From positions 1 to 64,000 of the forward strand of contig CAZORE010000022.1 in the NCBI GenBank assembly GCA_964581815.1: a DNA stretch of 64,000 nt, written 5' to 3'. Position numbers and translations under genes: made by a program. Below are positions 1-7,682 of this stretch, in pieces (positions within the stretch are counted from its first letter, which is position 1; each line of letters opens with the position of its first letter). The stretch comes from Trebonia sp964581815 (GTDB lineage Bacteria; Actinomycetota; Actinomycetes; Streptosporangiales; Streptosporangiaceae). The notes beneath the pieces were generated by a model. That model saw only the letters and a list, made by a program, of their open reading frames with translations. It made no database searches and was not told where the DNA came from.

Positions 1-4
1 GCCG

Positions 5-1300
5 CTACGCCGCGAACTGCGCCTTCTCGGTCGACCCGGCGAGCGCCACCGTCTCGGCGTTCGGCGAGATCGCCTGCGTCACCAGGTCGAAGTACCCGGT
101 TCCGGCCTCGCGCTGGTGCCTGGTGGCCGTGTACCCGAGGCTCTCCAGGCCGAACTCCGCCTGCTGCAGCTTCACGTACGCGGTCATGTCGTCGCGCGCG
201 TACCCGTAGGCGAGCTCGAACATCGACTCGTTCAGCGCGTGGAAGCCGGCCAGCGTGATGAACTGGAACCGGTACCCCATCGCGGCGAGCTCCTTCTGGA
301 ACTTGGCGATGGTGTCGTCGTCCAGGTGCGCCTTCCAGTTGAACGACGGCGAGCAGTTGTAGGCGAGCATCTGGTCCGGGTACTGCGCCTTGACCGCCTC
401 GGCGAACGTCCGCGCGACCTCAAGGTCGGGCAGGGAGGTCTCCATCCACAGCAAGTCGGAGTACGGCGCGTAGGCCAGCCCGCGCGCGATGCACGGCTCG
501 ATGCCGTTGCGCGCCCGGTAGAACCCCTCAGGCGTTCGCTCGCCGGTGACGAACTGCTGGTCCCGCTCGTCCACGTCCGAGGTAATCAGCGTCGCGGCCT
601 GGGCGTCGGTCCGCGCGATCACCAGGGACGGCACGTCGAGCACGTCGGCGGCCAGCCGGGCCGCGGACAGCGTCTTGACGTGCTGCCCGGTCGGGATGAG
701 CACCTTGCCGCCGAGGTGGCCGCACTTCTTCTCCGACGACAGCTGGTCCTCGAAGTGCACGCCGGCCGCGCCCGCCTCGATCATGGACTTCATCAGCTCG
801 AACGCGTTCAGCACCCCGCCGAAGCCCGCCTCCGCGTCAGCCACGATCGGCGCGAGCCACTGCTGGCGCGGCGCCGTCGAGTCCACCGACCGCTCCGACC
901 AGGCGATCTGGTCGGCGCGCAGCAGCGCGTTGTTGATCCGGCGCACCATTTGCGGCACCGAGTTCACCGGGTAAAGGGACTGGTCCGGGTAGGTGTGCCC
1001 AGCCAGGTTGCCGTCCGCGGCCACCTGCCAGCCGGACAGGTAAATGGCCTGCAGCCCCGCCTTCACCTGCTGCACCGCCTGGTTGCCGGTGATGGCGCCA
1101 AGCGCGCGCACCGCGTCCTGCGTGTGCAGCAGCTCCCACAGCCGGCGCGCGCCGCGCCTGGCCAGGGTGTGCTCTTCCACAACGGAGCCGCGCAGCCGGA
1201 TCACGTCCTCGGCGGTGTAGTCCCGCCTGATCCCGGCCCAGCGCTGGTCGGTCTCCCACTGGCTGCGCAGATTGGCCGCCTGCTGGCTGATCGTTTCCAT
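5..1300 (-). CDS. aceA: Isocitrate lyase
   Basis: Cleaves isocitrate to glyoxylate and succinate, the first committed step of the cytosolic glyoxylate shunt, needed for growth on acetate or fatty acids. The 431-residue protein has the family's catalytic KKCGHLGGK motif near residue 193 (Cys is the general acid/base) and the upstream metal-binding region VADAEAGFGG. The length is normal for the short bacterial class. The ATG follows an AAGGA box. The TAG stop lies at the window edge, so the gene is complete. It is divergent from a RamB-like regulator, the usual arrangement in actinobacteria, so acetate-responsive control by that protein is likely. Confidence 0.97.
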   Translation of the reverse strand: METISQQAANLRSQWETDQRWAGIRRDYTAEDVIRLRGSVVEEHTLARRGARRLWELLHTQDAVRALGAITGNQAVQQVKAGLQAIYLSGWQVAADGNLAGHTYPDQSLYPVNSVPQMVRRINNALLRADQIAWSERSVDSTAPRQQWLAPIVADAEAGFGGVLNAFELMKSMIEAGAAGVHFEDQLSSEKKCGHLGGKVLIPTGQHVKTLSAARLAADVLDVPSLVIARTDAQAATLITSDVDERDQQFVTGERTPEGFYRARNGIEPCIARGLAYAPYSDLLWMETSLPDLEVARTFAEAVKAQYPDQMLAYNCSPSFNWKAHLDDDTIAKFQKELAAMGYRFQFITLAGFHALNESMFELAYGYARDDMTAYVKLQQAEFGLESLGYTATRHQREAGTGYFDLVTQAISPNAETVALAGSTEKAQFAA

Positions 1301-1567
1301 GGTGATCCTTTCTCCCCCGGGGGGATGACCCCCCCGGTGACCCCCCCACGCACGGGGGAGTCCCTCCCCCGTTGCCCCCTCGCCGGGGCGTTGCCCCGGG
1401 ACGGCACCTGCGGTGCCGGGTACGTATCCGGCGGCTGGGGTTGGCGGTCCGCTGGTACCCGGGGCGTACCTCCACGGTGCGGTACGCGGCGGCGGCCAGC
1501 CCAGGACCTACGTCCGTAAAAAAGTTAAGTATTTAGCCGAACGGATGCGTGTTACACTTTTTCACTG
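1301..1567. promoter_or_regulatory. Divergent aceA / RamB-like promoter region with GC hairpins
   Basis: The 267-base divergent intergenic region. On the aceA side it has three consecutive G/C hairpins in the probable 5' UTR (1317-1337, 1353-1371, 1383-1399). On the regulator side it has an AT-rich patch and a -10-like TACACT at 1553-1558, about 10 bases before the regulator's ATG. I looked for the RamB consensus (AACTTTGCAAA-like) and found only weak matches near 1520-1530, so no operator is called. Confidence 0.5.
1317..1337 (-). repeat. G6/C6 hairpin before the aceA RBS, copy A
   Basis: The plus strand reads CCGGGGGG, ATGA, CCCCCCCGG, a strong hairpin that ends about 16 bases before the aceA start codon. 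A nearly identical element (CCGGGGGG, ACGA, CCCCCCGG) lies at 30596-30615 in front of egtC, in the same orientation and with the same TCTCCC/GGTG flanks. The hairpin could influence translation start or mRNA stability; its function is unknown. Confidence 0.65.
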
Positions 1568-3031
1568 ATGAAAGAACCTCAGAAATTGGTAGAGACCGAA
1601 GGTCTAGACCTTGCGATGTTCGGCCAGCGGCTCAAGCACGCGCGGCGGGCCAAGGGCCTGACGCTGGCCGACCTTGGCGCTAAGGTCGGCCGGACCCCGT
1701 CGGTGCTCTCGCTGATCGAGAACGGCAAGCGCGAGCCGCGGCTGTCACTGGTCGAGCAGCTGGCCGCCGCGCTCGGCATCCCCATGTCCGAGCTGCTCAA
1801 GAAGCAGCCGCCCAGCCGCCGCGCGCAGCTCGAGATCTCCCTGGAGCAGTCGCAGCGCGACCCCTCCTACGCCGCGCTCGGCCTGCCCGAGCTGCGGGTC
1901 GGCACCCGGGTGCCGACCGACGTGCTCGAGCACCTGGTCGCCCTGGCCGGCGAGCTACGGGCGCAGCGCGCCAAGCCCACCGCGACCCCGGAGGAGGCCC
2001 GCGCCGCCAACGCCGCGCTGCGCTCCTCACAGCGCGAGCGCGACAACTACTTCGCCGACATCGAGCAGGTAGCGGCCGGGGCGCTGGACCGCGCGGGCTA
2101 CGCCGGCGGCGCGCTGTCCCAGGGGATGCTCCTCACCGTGGTTTCCAGGCACGGCTTCTCCGTCCGGTTCGCGGCCGACCTGCCGCGCTCGGTCAGGTCG
2201 CTGACCGACCTGCGCGAGCGCCGCATCTATCTCAAGCAGGAGCCGGTCGGCGGCCATTCGCCGCGCGCGGTCATCTTGCAGTCACTCGGTCACTTCCTGC
2301 TCGGCCACGACACGCCGCGCGACTTCGCCGACTTCCTGCGCCAGCGGGTCGAGGCGAACTACTTCGCCGCCGCGGTGCTGATACCCGAGCGGGCCGCGCT
2401 GCCGTTCCTTGGCGCCGCGAAGGACCGCCGCGACCTGGCCGTGGAGGACCTGGTCGACCTGTTCTCCGTCTCCTACGAGATGGCCGCGCACCGGGTGACC
2501 AACCTCATCACCCAGCACCTCGGCGTGCCCTGCCACTTCGTCAAGAACGACGCGAGCGGCATCATCTACAAGGCCTACCAGAACGACGGCGTGGTCTTCC
2601 CGGCCGACTCCACCGGCGCGATCGAGGGACAGCGGATGTGCCGCCAGTGGTCGGGCCGCCAGGTGTTTACCACCGACGACCGCTACTCGCCGTACTACCA
2701 GTACTCCGACACGCCGTCCGGCACCTACTTCTGCGTCGCGCAGGTCGACCCGGGCGGCGCGGAAACGGGGTACGCGATCACCCTCGGGGTGCCGTTCGAT
2801 CATTCCCGCTGGTTCCGTGGCCGCGAGTCGAAGACGCGCACCAGGTCCCGCTGCCCGGACGGCGACTGCTGCCAGCGCGCGCCTGCCGTACTCGCCGAGC
2901 GGTGGGAGGGCATGGCCTGGCCGTCGGCGCGCGCGCACTCGCACGTCCTGTCGGTTCTGCCGTCCGGCGCCTTCCCCGGCGTGGACGACGTGGACATCTT
3001 CGAGTTCCTCGACCGCCACGCCGGAGAATAG
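1568..3031 (+). CDS. RamB-like XRE regulator of acetate/glyoxylate metabolism (short-chain acyl-CoA regulator family)
   Basis: A 487-residue DNA-binding regulator. An N-terminal XRE helix-turn-helix (about residues 17-72) is followed by an IrrE/M78-like region (about 200-310) and a Cys-containing C-terminal DUF2083-type domain (about 320-480). The M78 metal motif is degenerate: SLGHFLLGH stands where HExxH would be, so protease activity is not expected. The family includes RamB of Corynebacterium and Mycobacterium, which controls glyoxylate-shunt genes. The position divergent from aceA supports the same role. There is no Shine-Dalgarno before the ATG and a -10-like box ends 9 bases upstream, so the message may be leaderless. 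The start at 1568 is the most upstream ATG; an alternative lies at 1616. Confidence 0.88.
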   Translation: MKEPQKLVETEGLDLAMFGQRLKHARRAKGLTLADLGAKVGRTPSVLSLIENGKREPRLSLVEQLAAALGIPMSELLKKQPPSRRAQLEISLEQSQRDPSYAALGLPELRVGTRVPTDVLEHLVALAGELRAQRAKPTATPEEARAANAALRSSQRERDNYFADIEQVAAGALDRAGYAGGALSQGMLLTVVSRHGFSVRFAADLPRSVRSLTDLRERRIYLKQEPVGGHSPRAVILQSLGHFLLGHDTPRDFADFLRQRVEANYFAAAVLIPERAALPFLGAAKDRRDLAVEDLVDLFSVSYEMAAHRVTNLITQHLGVPCHFVKNDASGIIYKAYQNDGVVFPADSTGAIEGQRMCRQWSGRQVFTTDDRYSPYYQYSDTPSGTYFCVAQVDPGGAETGYAITLGVPFDHSRWFRGRESKTRTRSRCPDGDCCQRAPAVLAERWEGMAWPSARAHSHVLSVLPSGAFPGVDDVDIFEFLDRHAGE

Positions 3032-3256
3032 CGGCGCGCCTGGGACCCGCCGCAGCCTGCGTGCGGCACCCGGCACCTGTCCTTGCCGCCGCTCCCTGCC
3101 CGCGGCACCCGGCCCGGTTACGTCCACCCGCCCAACGCAATCCTCATCCTTGCGCCGCCCCACCAGAATGGATGCTCCGCTGTGCGGAGTCCGTCTGTTA
3201 CCAGATCAACGGCGCCATCGTCGCATTGCTAACAAGCGGGCAACATTTCGCAACGG

Positions 3257-3282
3257 ATGGGAAACCGCCAGCTGTTTCCCAT
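3257..3282. promoter_or_regulatory. Perfect dyad, candidate operator
   Basis: ATGGGAAAC and GTTTCCCAT form a perfect 9-bp inverted repeat with an 8-base spacer, about 64 bases before the start of the glutamine-synthetase-like gene. The spacing suits a dimeric regulator. The obvious candidate is the XRE-cupin protein encoded at 11882-12493 in the same cluster. This assignment is inference. Confidence 0.5.
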
Positions 3283-3286
3283 GAGG

Positions 3287-3297
3287 CAACATTGTTG
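3287..3297. promoter_or_regulatory. Short palindrome CAACATTGTTG
   Basis: CAACA-T-TGTTG is an 11-bp palindrome just downstream of the 26-bp dyad and upstream of the RBS. It could be a second half of a compound operator or part of the core promoter. Confidence 0.35.
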
Positions 3298-3345
3298 AAA
3301 TGGAGGTCGGGACCGAGGCGTAGGGACAGGAGGCGATCAGCATCG

Positions 3346-4752
3346 ATGAGTACATCCCACGTTGATCTCACCCCGGGCAGTTTCGAGGCACTGGAGCCGA
3401 TCACCACTAAGGAGGATCTCGTCGCCGCCACCAGGAGGGACGGTGTCGAGTTCCTTTTCGCCATGTTCGTGGACCTGCACGGCAAGCCGTGCGCCAAGAT
3501 GGTTCCCGTCTCGGCCATAGACAGCCTCATGGCCGACGGGGCCGGTTTCGCCGGATTTGCCGCCGGACCGATGGGCCAATCCCCCTCGTCCCCGGACATC
3601 GTCGCCATACCGGACCTCAGTTCGTACATGCCGGCTCCCTGGCGCCCCGGCCTCGGTATCATCCAATGCGACCCGCACGTCCTCGGCGAGCCTTGGCCGT
3701 TTGCTCCCCGGGTCATCCTTCGCCGGCAACTCGAGCGACTCACCGCATCAGGCTTTGCCCTCAAGGTCGGCGCCGAGGTGGAGTATTTCCTGGTCCGCCG
3801 GTCGAGTTCGGGTGGTATAGAGGTGGCCGATCCCTTGGATCGGGCCAAGTCCCCGTGCTACGACGCCCGCGCCCTCACTCGCATGTACGACCATCTGACG
3901 TCGGTGTCCCGCCATATGAACTCCCTCGGATGGGCCAATTACGCCAACGACCACGAGGACGCCAACGGGCAGTTTGAGCAGAACTTCCGGTACGCCGATC
4001 CGATGACCACGGCGGACCGGGTCATCGTGTTCCGGTACATGGTCCACTCGCTCGCCGCCGAGGCCGGCATGTTGGCCACGTTCATGCCCAAGCCGTTCTC
4101 CAATCTGACCGGGAACGGTCTCCACATGCACCTGAGCATGTGGGACGACGAGGACACTGAGCTCTTCGCCGACTCGAGCGACAGCCGCGGGCTCGGCATT
4201 TCCGCTCTGGGCTATTCGTTTATTGGCGGCCTCCTCGAGCACGCCCAAGCACTGGCGGCGGTTGCCTGCCCGACCGTCAACTCCTACAAGAGGCTGGCCA
4301 GCGCCGCTCCGGATTCCGGAGCGGCGTGGTCTCCGGTCTTCGCCACCTACGGGGGTAACGACCGAACTCACATGCTCCGGGTTCCCGACTCGGGCCGTGT
4401 GGAAGATCGGTGCATCGACGGTTCGGCCAATCCTTATCTGACCATCAGTGCGATCATCGCGGCCGGCCTGGACGGCATCGAACGGCAGTTGAATCCAGGA
4501 GATCCCTGTGAGCTCGACCTCCTCAAGCTGACCAAAGAGGAGGCCAAAGACCACGGGCTCGTGCCGATGCCCATGACCCTGTGGGACGCGCTTGAACACC
4601 TGGAGGGGGATGACGTTCTCCGGGAAGGTCTTGGCAAGACACCCGATGGGGATTACGTCGACTACTTCGTCGCCACCAAGCGGGGAGAGGTCCGGTCCTC
4701 CCAGGCCGAGGTCACCCCCTGGGAACTCGAGCACTACCTGAGCGCCATCTGA
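3346..4752 (+). CDS. GlnT/GmaS-type glutamine synthetase (probable gamma-glutamylmethylamide synthetase)
   Basis: An ATP-dependent ligase that joins an amine (methylamine, or ammonia) to the gamma-carboxyl of glutamate. The 468-residue protein has the type III GS/GmaS pattern: an N-terminal beta-grasp (VEFLFAMFVDLHGKPCAKMV, about 28-47), metal-binding GAEVEYFL, DHEDANGQFEQNF, nucleotide-binding GNGLHMHLS, and the substrate loop near RCIDGSANPYL. GmaS and GlnT cannot be told apart by motifs alone. The neighbours, an amine-type permease and three N-methylglutamate-synthase-like genes, favour the GmaS reading. The start at 3346 was chosen for its AGGAGG (12-base spacing, slightly long) and fit to family N-termini; the open frame further upstream is host DNA. 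First gene of the island operon. Confidence 0.85.
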   Translation: MSTSHVDLTPGSFEALEPITTKEDLVAATRRDGVEFLFAMFVDLHGKPCAKMVPVSAIDSLMADGAGFAGFAAGPMGQSPSSPDIVAIPDLSSYMPAPWRPGLGIIQCDPHVLGEPWPFAPRVILRRQLERLTASGFALKVGAEVEYFLVRRSSSGGIEVADPLDRAKSPCYDARALTRMYDHLTSVSRHMNSLGWANYANDHEDANGQFEQNFRYADPMTTADRVIVFRYMVHSLAAEAGMLATFMPKPFSNLTGNGLHMHLSMWDDEDTELFADSSDSRGLGISALGYSFIGGLLEHAQALAAVACPTVNSYKRLASAAPDSGAAWSPVFATYGGNDRTHMLRVPDSGRVEDRCIDGSANPYLTISAIIAAGLDGIERQLNPGDPCELDLLKLTKEEAKDHGLVPMPMTLWDALEHLEGDDVLREGLGKTPDGDYVDYFVATKRGEVRSSQAEVTPWELEHYLSAI

Positions 4753-4851
4753 CCGACACGCCGTCCACGTGTTCTCTTCCCGCCGCCCGCGCACCGCTCA
4801 TTGTCTGGGGTGCCCCCACCAACCGTTCAGCCGTTGCAAGGAGATGAAGCC

Positions 4852-6474
4852 ATGAGTACCGATACCAGTCTCACCCCAGGGCCACCCGGCGAGGCGGCCA
4901 CGTCGCTCGAGCGAAGTATCAACTGGCGGGGTGCCTTCGTCATGGGGCTGGCCGGGGTCATCCTGGTCACCGGCATCACCCCCTTCGCAGTGCAGGCGAT
5001 GGGGGCGGCCGCCATTCCGTCTCTGATCGGCATACAAGTAATCGCCCTGGTGGTGTGCCTGTGCATGGGTGAGATGGCCGCCCTGTGGCCACACCGAACC
5101 GGAGGGACGCCGTCCTACGCCTACGAGGCCTTCAAACCGCTGGGGGAGTCCACCGCACGCCATATCGGGGGCGTGTCCGGTTGGAGCTACTGGCTGGGAT
5201 GGTTTCCGGTGGCGCCGATCAACATGATCCTGGCTGCCAGCTACATCGCCGTGCTGTTCCATGTGCCCCTGGGCCGGATCGTGGATCCGCTCGGCGGCCT
5301 CGGCACGCCGGAGGGCATCGGGGTGCTGCTCATCACCATGATCGGCCTGGTGGTTCTGTTCGTCCCCTGCTACCTGGGGGTACGTCTCGGCACCGGCTTC
5401 GCCACCGTCCTCGGAATCGTCTCCATGGTGCCGATCACCCTGCTGGTGATCCTGCCGGCCTTCAAGCCAAGCACCTTCCATTGGTCCAACGTCTCGGGCT
5501 TTCACTTCGCCGATCCGAAGACGGCCGGCTTCGCCTTCGTCATGAGCTGGCTTTTCGTCATGAGCTGGAACGGCATCGGCGTGGAGGCGGCCGCCTGCTA
5601 CGTCGCCGAGTGCCGTGACCCCCATCGGGACGCCAAGATCGCGCTCACCGCCGAGGGCCTCTACGGCTTGTTCATCTATGCCGCCACCGCCATCGTCTTC
5701 GTGGCCGTGCTCGGGGCATCGCTCACGTCGTCCGACCCGTTGACGCTCTACACCAGCTTCGCCGATCACATCTTCGGAAGCGCCGGCTGGGTCAAGTACC
5801 TGATCGGCGTCCCCCTCATCGGTGCCCTGCTGCTGTCGGTGCTCAACGCAATCATGGGTGTGGGCCGCTCGCTGTTCCAGGCCTCGGAAGACAGGCTGAT
5901 ACCCAAGTTCTTCGCTCACAAGAACAAGCACCACTCTCCCGACCACGCCATGTTCTTCAACCTGGCCTGCGCCATGCTCGTGGCCCTGTTCGGGTCGCCG
6001 GTGCGCATCTACATCTTCTCCAACGTGGGCTACCTCATCGCCATCATCGCGGCGCTCTTCGGATACTTCATGCTGCGTCAGTTCAGCAAGGACCTGACAA
6101 GCCCGTTCCGCCTGCCCGGCTATGTGCGATGGATCGCCTTGGCCATGGGGCTCTTCCTCACCTTCGTTTACTTCGTAGGCGGTTGGGGATCGCCGGACAT
6201 CGTGGTCGGCCCGGGGCAAGGACATACCCTCTACTTGCTCGGATTCGCCGTCGTGGCCGCTTACATACCCCTGCACCTGTGGCGCAGGATGACCGACCGG
6301 CGGGACGGCGTGGAGCCGGTGGCCACTCTTCCCATCGTGGTGGGGTCACCCGGTGGCGTCGACTTCGGCGACATGAAGGAGCCCCACGTCCTGGACCCGG
6401 CCCACATGGACGCCATCGACATGGAGGCCAGCGGAATCAGCCCGGCACCGGGTCACGCCCCCGATGCGGGCTGA
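4852..6474 (+). CDS. APC-superfamily amino acid/amine permease
   Basis: A 540-residue inner-membrane secondary transporter with about 12 hydrophobic helices. The first helix holds the family's glycine-rich unwound segment near GLAGVILVTGITPF (about 28-41). A hydrophilic N-terminus of ~20 residues and a ~60-residue C-terminal tail flank the core. AAGGAG at 4838-4843, 8 bases before the ATG, fixes the start. It lies 99 bases after the synthetase, and its last 11 bases overlap the next gene. Context suggests uptake of the amine or amino acid handled by the cluster; the substrate cannot be read from sequence. Confidence 0.85.
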   Translation: MSTDTSLTPGPPGEAATSLERSINWRGAFVMGLAGVILVTGITPFAVQAMGAAAIPSLIGIQVIALVVCLCMGEMAALWPHRTGGTPSYAYEAFKPLGESTARHIGGVSGWSYWLGWFPVAPINMILAASYIAVLFHVPLGRIVDPLGGLGTPEGIGVLLITMIGLVVLFVPCYLGVRLGTGFATVLGIVSMVPITLLVILPAFKPSTFHWSNVSGFHFADPKTAGFAFVMSWLFVMSWNGIGVEAAACYVAECRDPHRDAKIALTAEGLYGLFIYAATAIVFVAVLGASLTSSDPLTLYTSFADHIFGSAGWVKYLIGVPLIGALLLSVLNAIMGVGRSLFQASEDRLIPKFFAHKNKHHSPDHAMFFNLACAMLVALFGSPVRIYIFSNVGYLIAIIAALFGYFMLRQFSKDLTSPFRLPGYVRWIALAMGLFLTFVYFVGGWGSPDIVVGPGQGHTLYLLGFAVVAAYIPLHLWRRMTDRRDGVEPVATLPIVVGSPGGVDFGDMKEPHVLDPAHMDAIDMEASGISPAPGHAPDAG

Positions 6475-7003
6475 CGCGCAGGTGAACGTTCGAACCGGCG
6501 ACGTGGTGGCGCAACCGAACCCCAAACCGGCCCGGCGCCTGTTCAGAAGGGCCAAGTGGGACGCGCAGCCGACCCAGTCCTCGGCCGTGCTCATCGCCAC
6601 GGTGGGCATCCCCATCCCGCCGGCCGTGATAGCCCGGGCCGTGCAGTTGAGCGGTGGCCGTCCGGTGGCCGTCCTCACCATCGCCCGGATCTACGGCTAC
6701 TCGTTCGGGCTGCCCAGCCCGGGGCTCCTCCCCACCCGGAAGGAGATGGACGAGCAACTGGCCCTCGTGGCTAAGGCCATCGCGCGCCTCGAGAGACGAG
6801 GCGTCGAGGCCTGGGGCCAGGTAGCGTCCACCCGGCGCTACGCCAAGACCATCGCCCAGGCGGCCCGGGCCCGCGGGGTGGACCACGTGCTGGTGGTCGC
6901 TCCGGAGGTACCCCGCTGGAGGCGGCTGGTCGAAGGCGACACCGCCCGGGACGTCAGGCGCCGGATTGGCCAAGAGGCGGAAGTGGAGGGCATCACGGTC
7001 TGA
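6464..7003 (+). CDS. UspA-like protein paired with the permease
   Basis: A 179-residue alpha/beta protein with a single universal-stress-protein fold after a ~40-residue basic N-terminal extension (PARRLFRRAKW). Core strands are recognisable in SAVLIATVGIPI and HVLVVAPEVPRW. The classical ATP-binding GxxGS(N/T) run is not evident, so nucleotide binding is uncertain. The start overlaps the permease stop by 11 bases, implying translational coupling; UspA proteins often accompany APC or chloride transporters and may modulate them. A GTG at 6482 is an alternative start. Confidence 0.7.
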   Translation: MRADAQVNVRTGDVVAQPNPKPARRLFRRAKWDAQPTQSSAVLIATVGIPIPPAVIARAVQLSGGRPVAVLTIARIYGYSFGLPSPGLLPTRKEMDEQLALVAKAIARLERRGVEAWGQVASTRRYAKTIAQAARARGVDHVLVVAPEVPRWRRLVEGDTARDVRRRIGQEAEVEGITV

Positions 7004-7090
7004 ACGGCGTCACGTCCCGCGGGCCGCCGGTCAGCTGATGCATATCCCATCGAGTCATTGACGTCGAGTCGAAAGGAAACCGGACAGACC

Positions 7091-7555
7091 ATGGCCGTCT
7101 ACCTGAGCATGCAGCGAGTCCGCTTCTCCAGTCCGGACGCGCACGACAAGTTCCGCACCGTCTTTAACGAGGTCCGGCACCACTTGATGACCAAGCCGGG
7201 CTTTCTCCACCTCACGTGGTGGGAGCACCCCGATGAACCGGGTTGGTACAACGAAGTCAGCATGTGGACCAGCAAAGAGGCGCTCAACGACTGGCACATG
7301 GACACCTATCACAAGCACGCCAAGGCGTGGGCGTCCAACGGAGCCATCATGGAGGACATCATCAACAACTTCGAGCTGGTGAGCACCAGGCTCCTCCGCA
7401 TCTGCCCCACCTGCGGCAAGTTCGAGGACAAAGCGTACGAGCTCGAGTACGAGCAGAAGACCTTGGCCCAGCCGTGCCCGGTTTGCGGGTTCCACTTTCC
7501 GGTGGCCACCGAGACGCCCTCGAGTACATCGGTGTTCAAGGACCTGGCGAGCTAA
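7091..7555 (+). CDS. ABM-domain protein with C-terminal zinc ribbon
   Basis: A 154-residue protein of two parts. Residues 1-105 look like a ferredoxin-like antibiotic-biosynthesis-monooxygenase (ABM) domain: a first strand with YLSMQRVRF, then PGFLHLTWWEHPDEPGWY and a WTSKEALNDWHM helix. Residues ~112-142 hold two CPxC knuckles (CPTCGKFED and CPVCGFHFP), a rubredoxin- or zinc-ribbon-like site. ABM proteins include cofactor-free monooxygenases and heme-degrading enzymes; the added ribbon is unusual to me. The ATG at 7091 was preferred over an in-frame TTG at 7058. It sits between transport and synthase genes, so a role in the amine pathway is likely, but its activity is unknown. Confidence 0.7.
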   Translation: MAVYLSMQRVRFSSPDAHDKFRTVFNEVRHHLMTKPGFLHLTWWEHPDEPGWYNEVSMWTSKEALNDWHMDTYHKHAKAWASNGAIMEDIINNFELVSTRLLRICPTCGKFEDKAYELEYEQKTLAQPCPVCGFHFPVATETPSSTSVFKDLAS

Positions 7556-7682
7556 GGGAAGCAACGTATAACTAGAAACCGCCGCCGCTGGCCACAGTTG
7601 AACGCGAGGAACCGAAGGGGCGCTCCATGACTGCACGAAGATTGCTTCCCGCTGCGGCATGCACCGAGGACGGCCGCGGCCC
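7556..7682 (+). promoter_or_regulatory. Intra-cluster spacer with widely spaced inverted repeat
   Basis: GGGAAGCAA at 7556-7564 and TTGCTTCCC at 7642-7650 form a perfect 9-bp inverted repeat separated by 77 bases, directly before the synthase genes. It could be a pair of regulator half-sites or the stem of a transcript structure separating the transport and synthase parts of the operon. Function is inferred only. Confidence 0.35.

Larger units (their letters stand above)
3032..3345 (+). promoter_or_regulatory. Left edge of the low-GC island and promoter region of the amine cluster
   Basis: No convincing gene lies in these 314 bases. The first ~130 are host-like G/C-rich DNA. From about 3160 the composition drops, and the region carries two dyads (3257-3282 and 3287-3297) and a direct repeat of GCAACATT (3240-3247 and 3286-3293). 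An AGGAGG at 3328-3333 sits 12 bases before the ATG of the synthetase gene. No integrase, tRNA or flanking direct repeat was seen at the edge. Confidence 0.55.

Noticed and set aside
1515..1567. RamB-type operator upstream of the regulator and aceA
   Set aside because: Only partial matches to AACTTTGCAAA were seen in an AT-rich patch; not enough to call.
4798..6276. Long minus-strand open frame antisense to the APC permease
   Set aside because: The sense frame encodes a clear 12-helix transporter with a good RBS; the antisense product is His/Asp/Gly-rich and resembles no protein, as expected in high-GC DNA.
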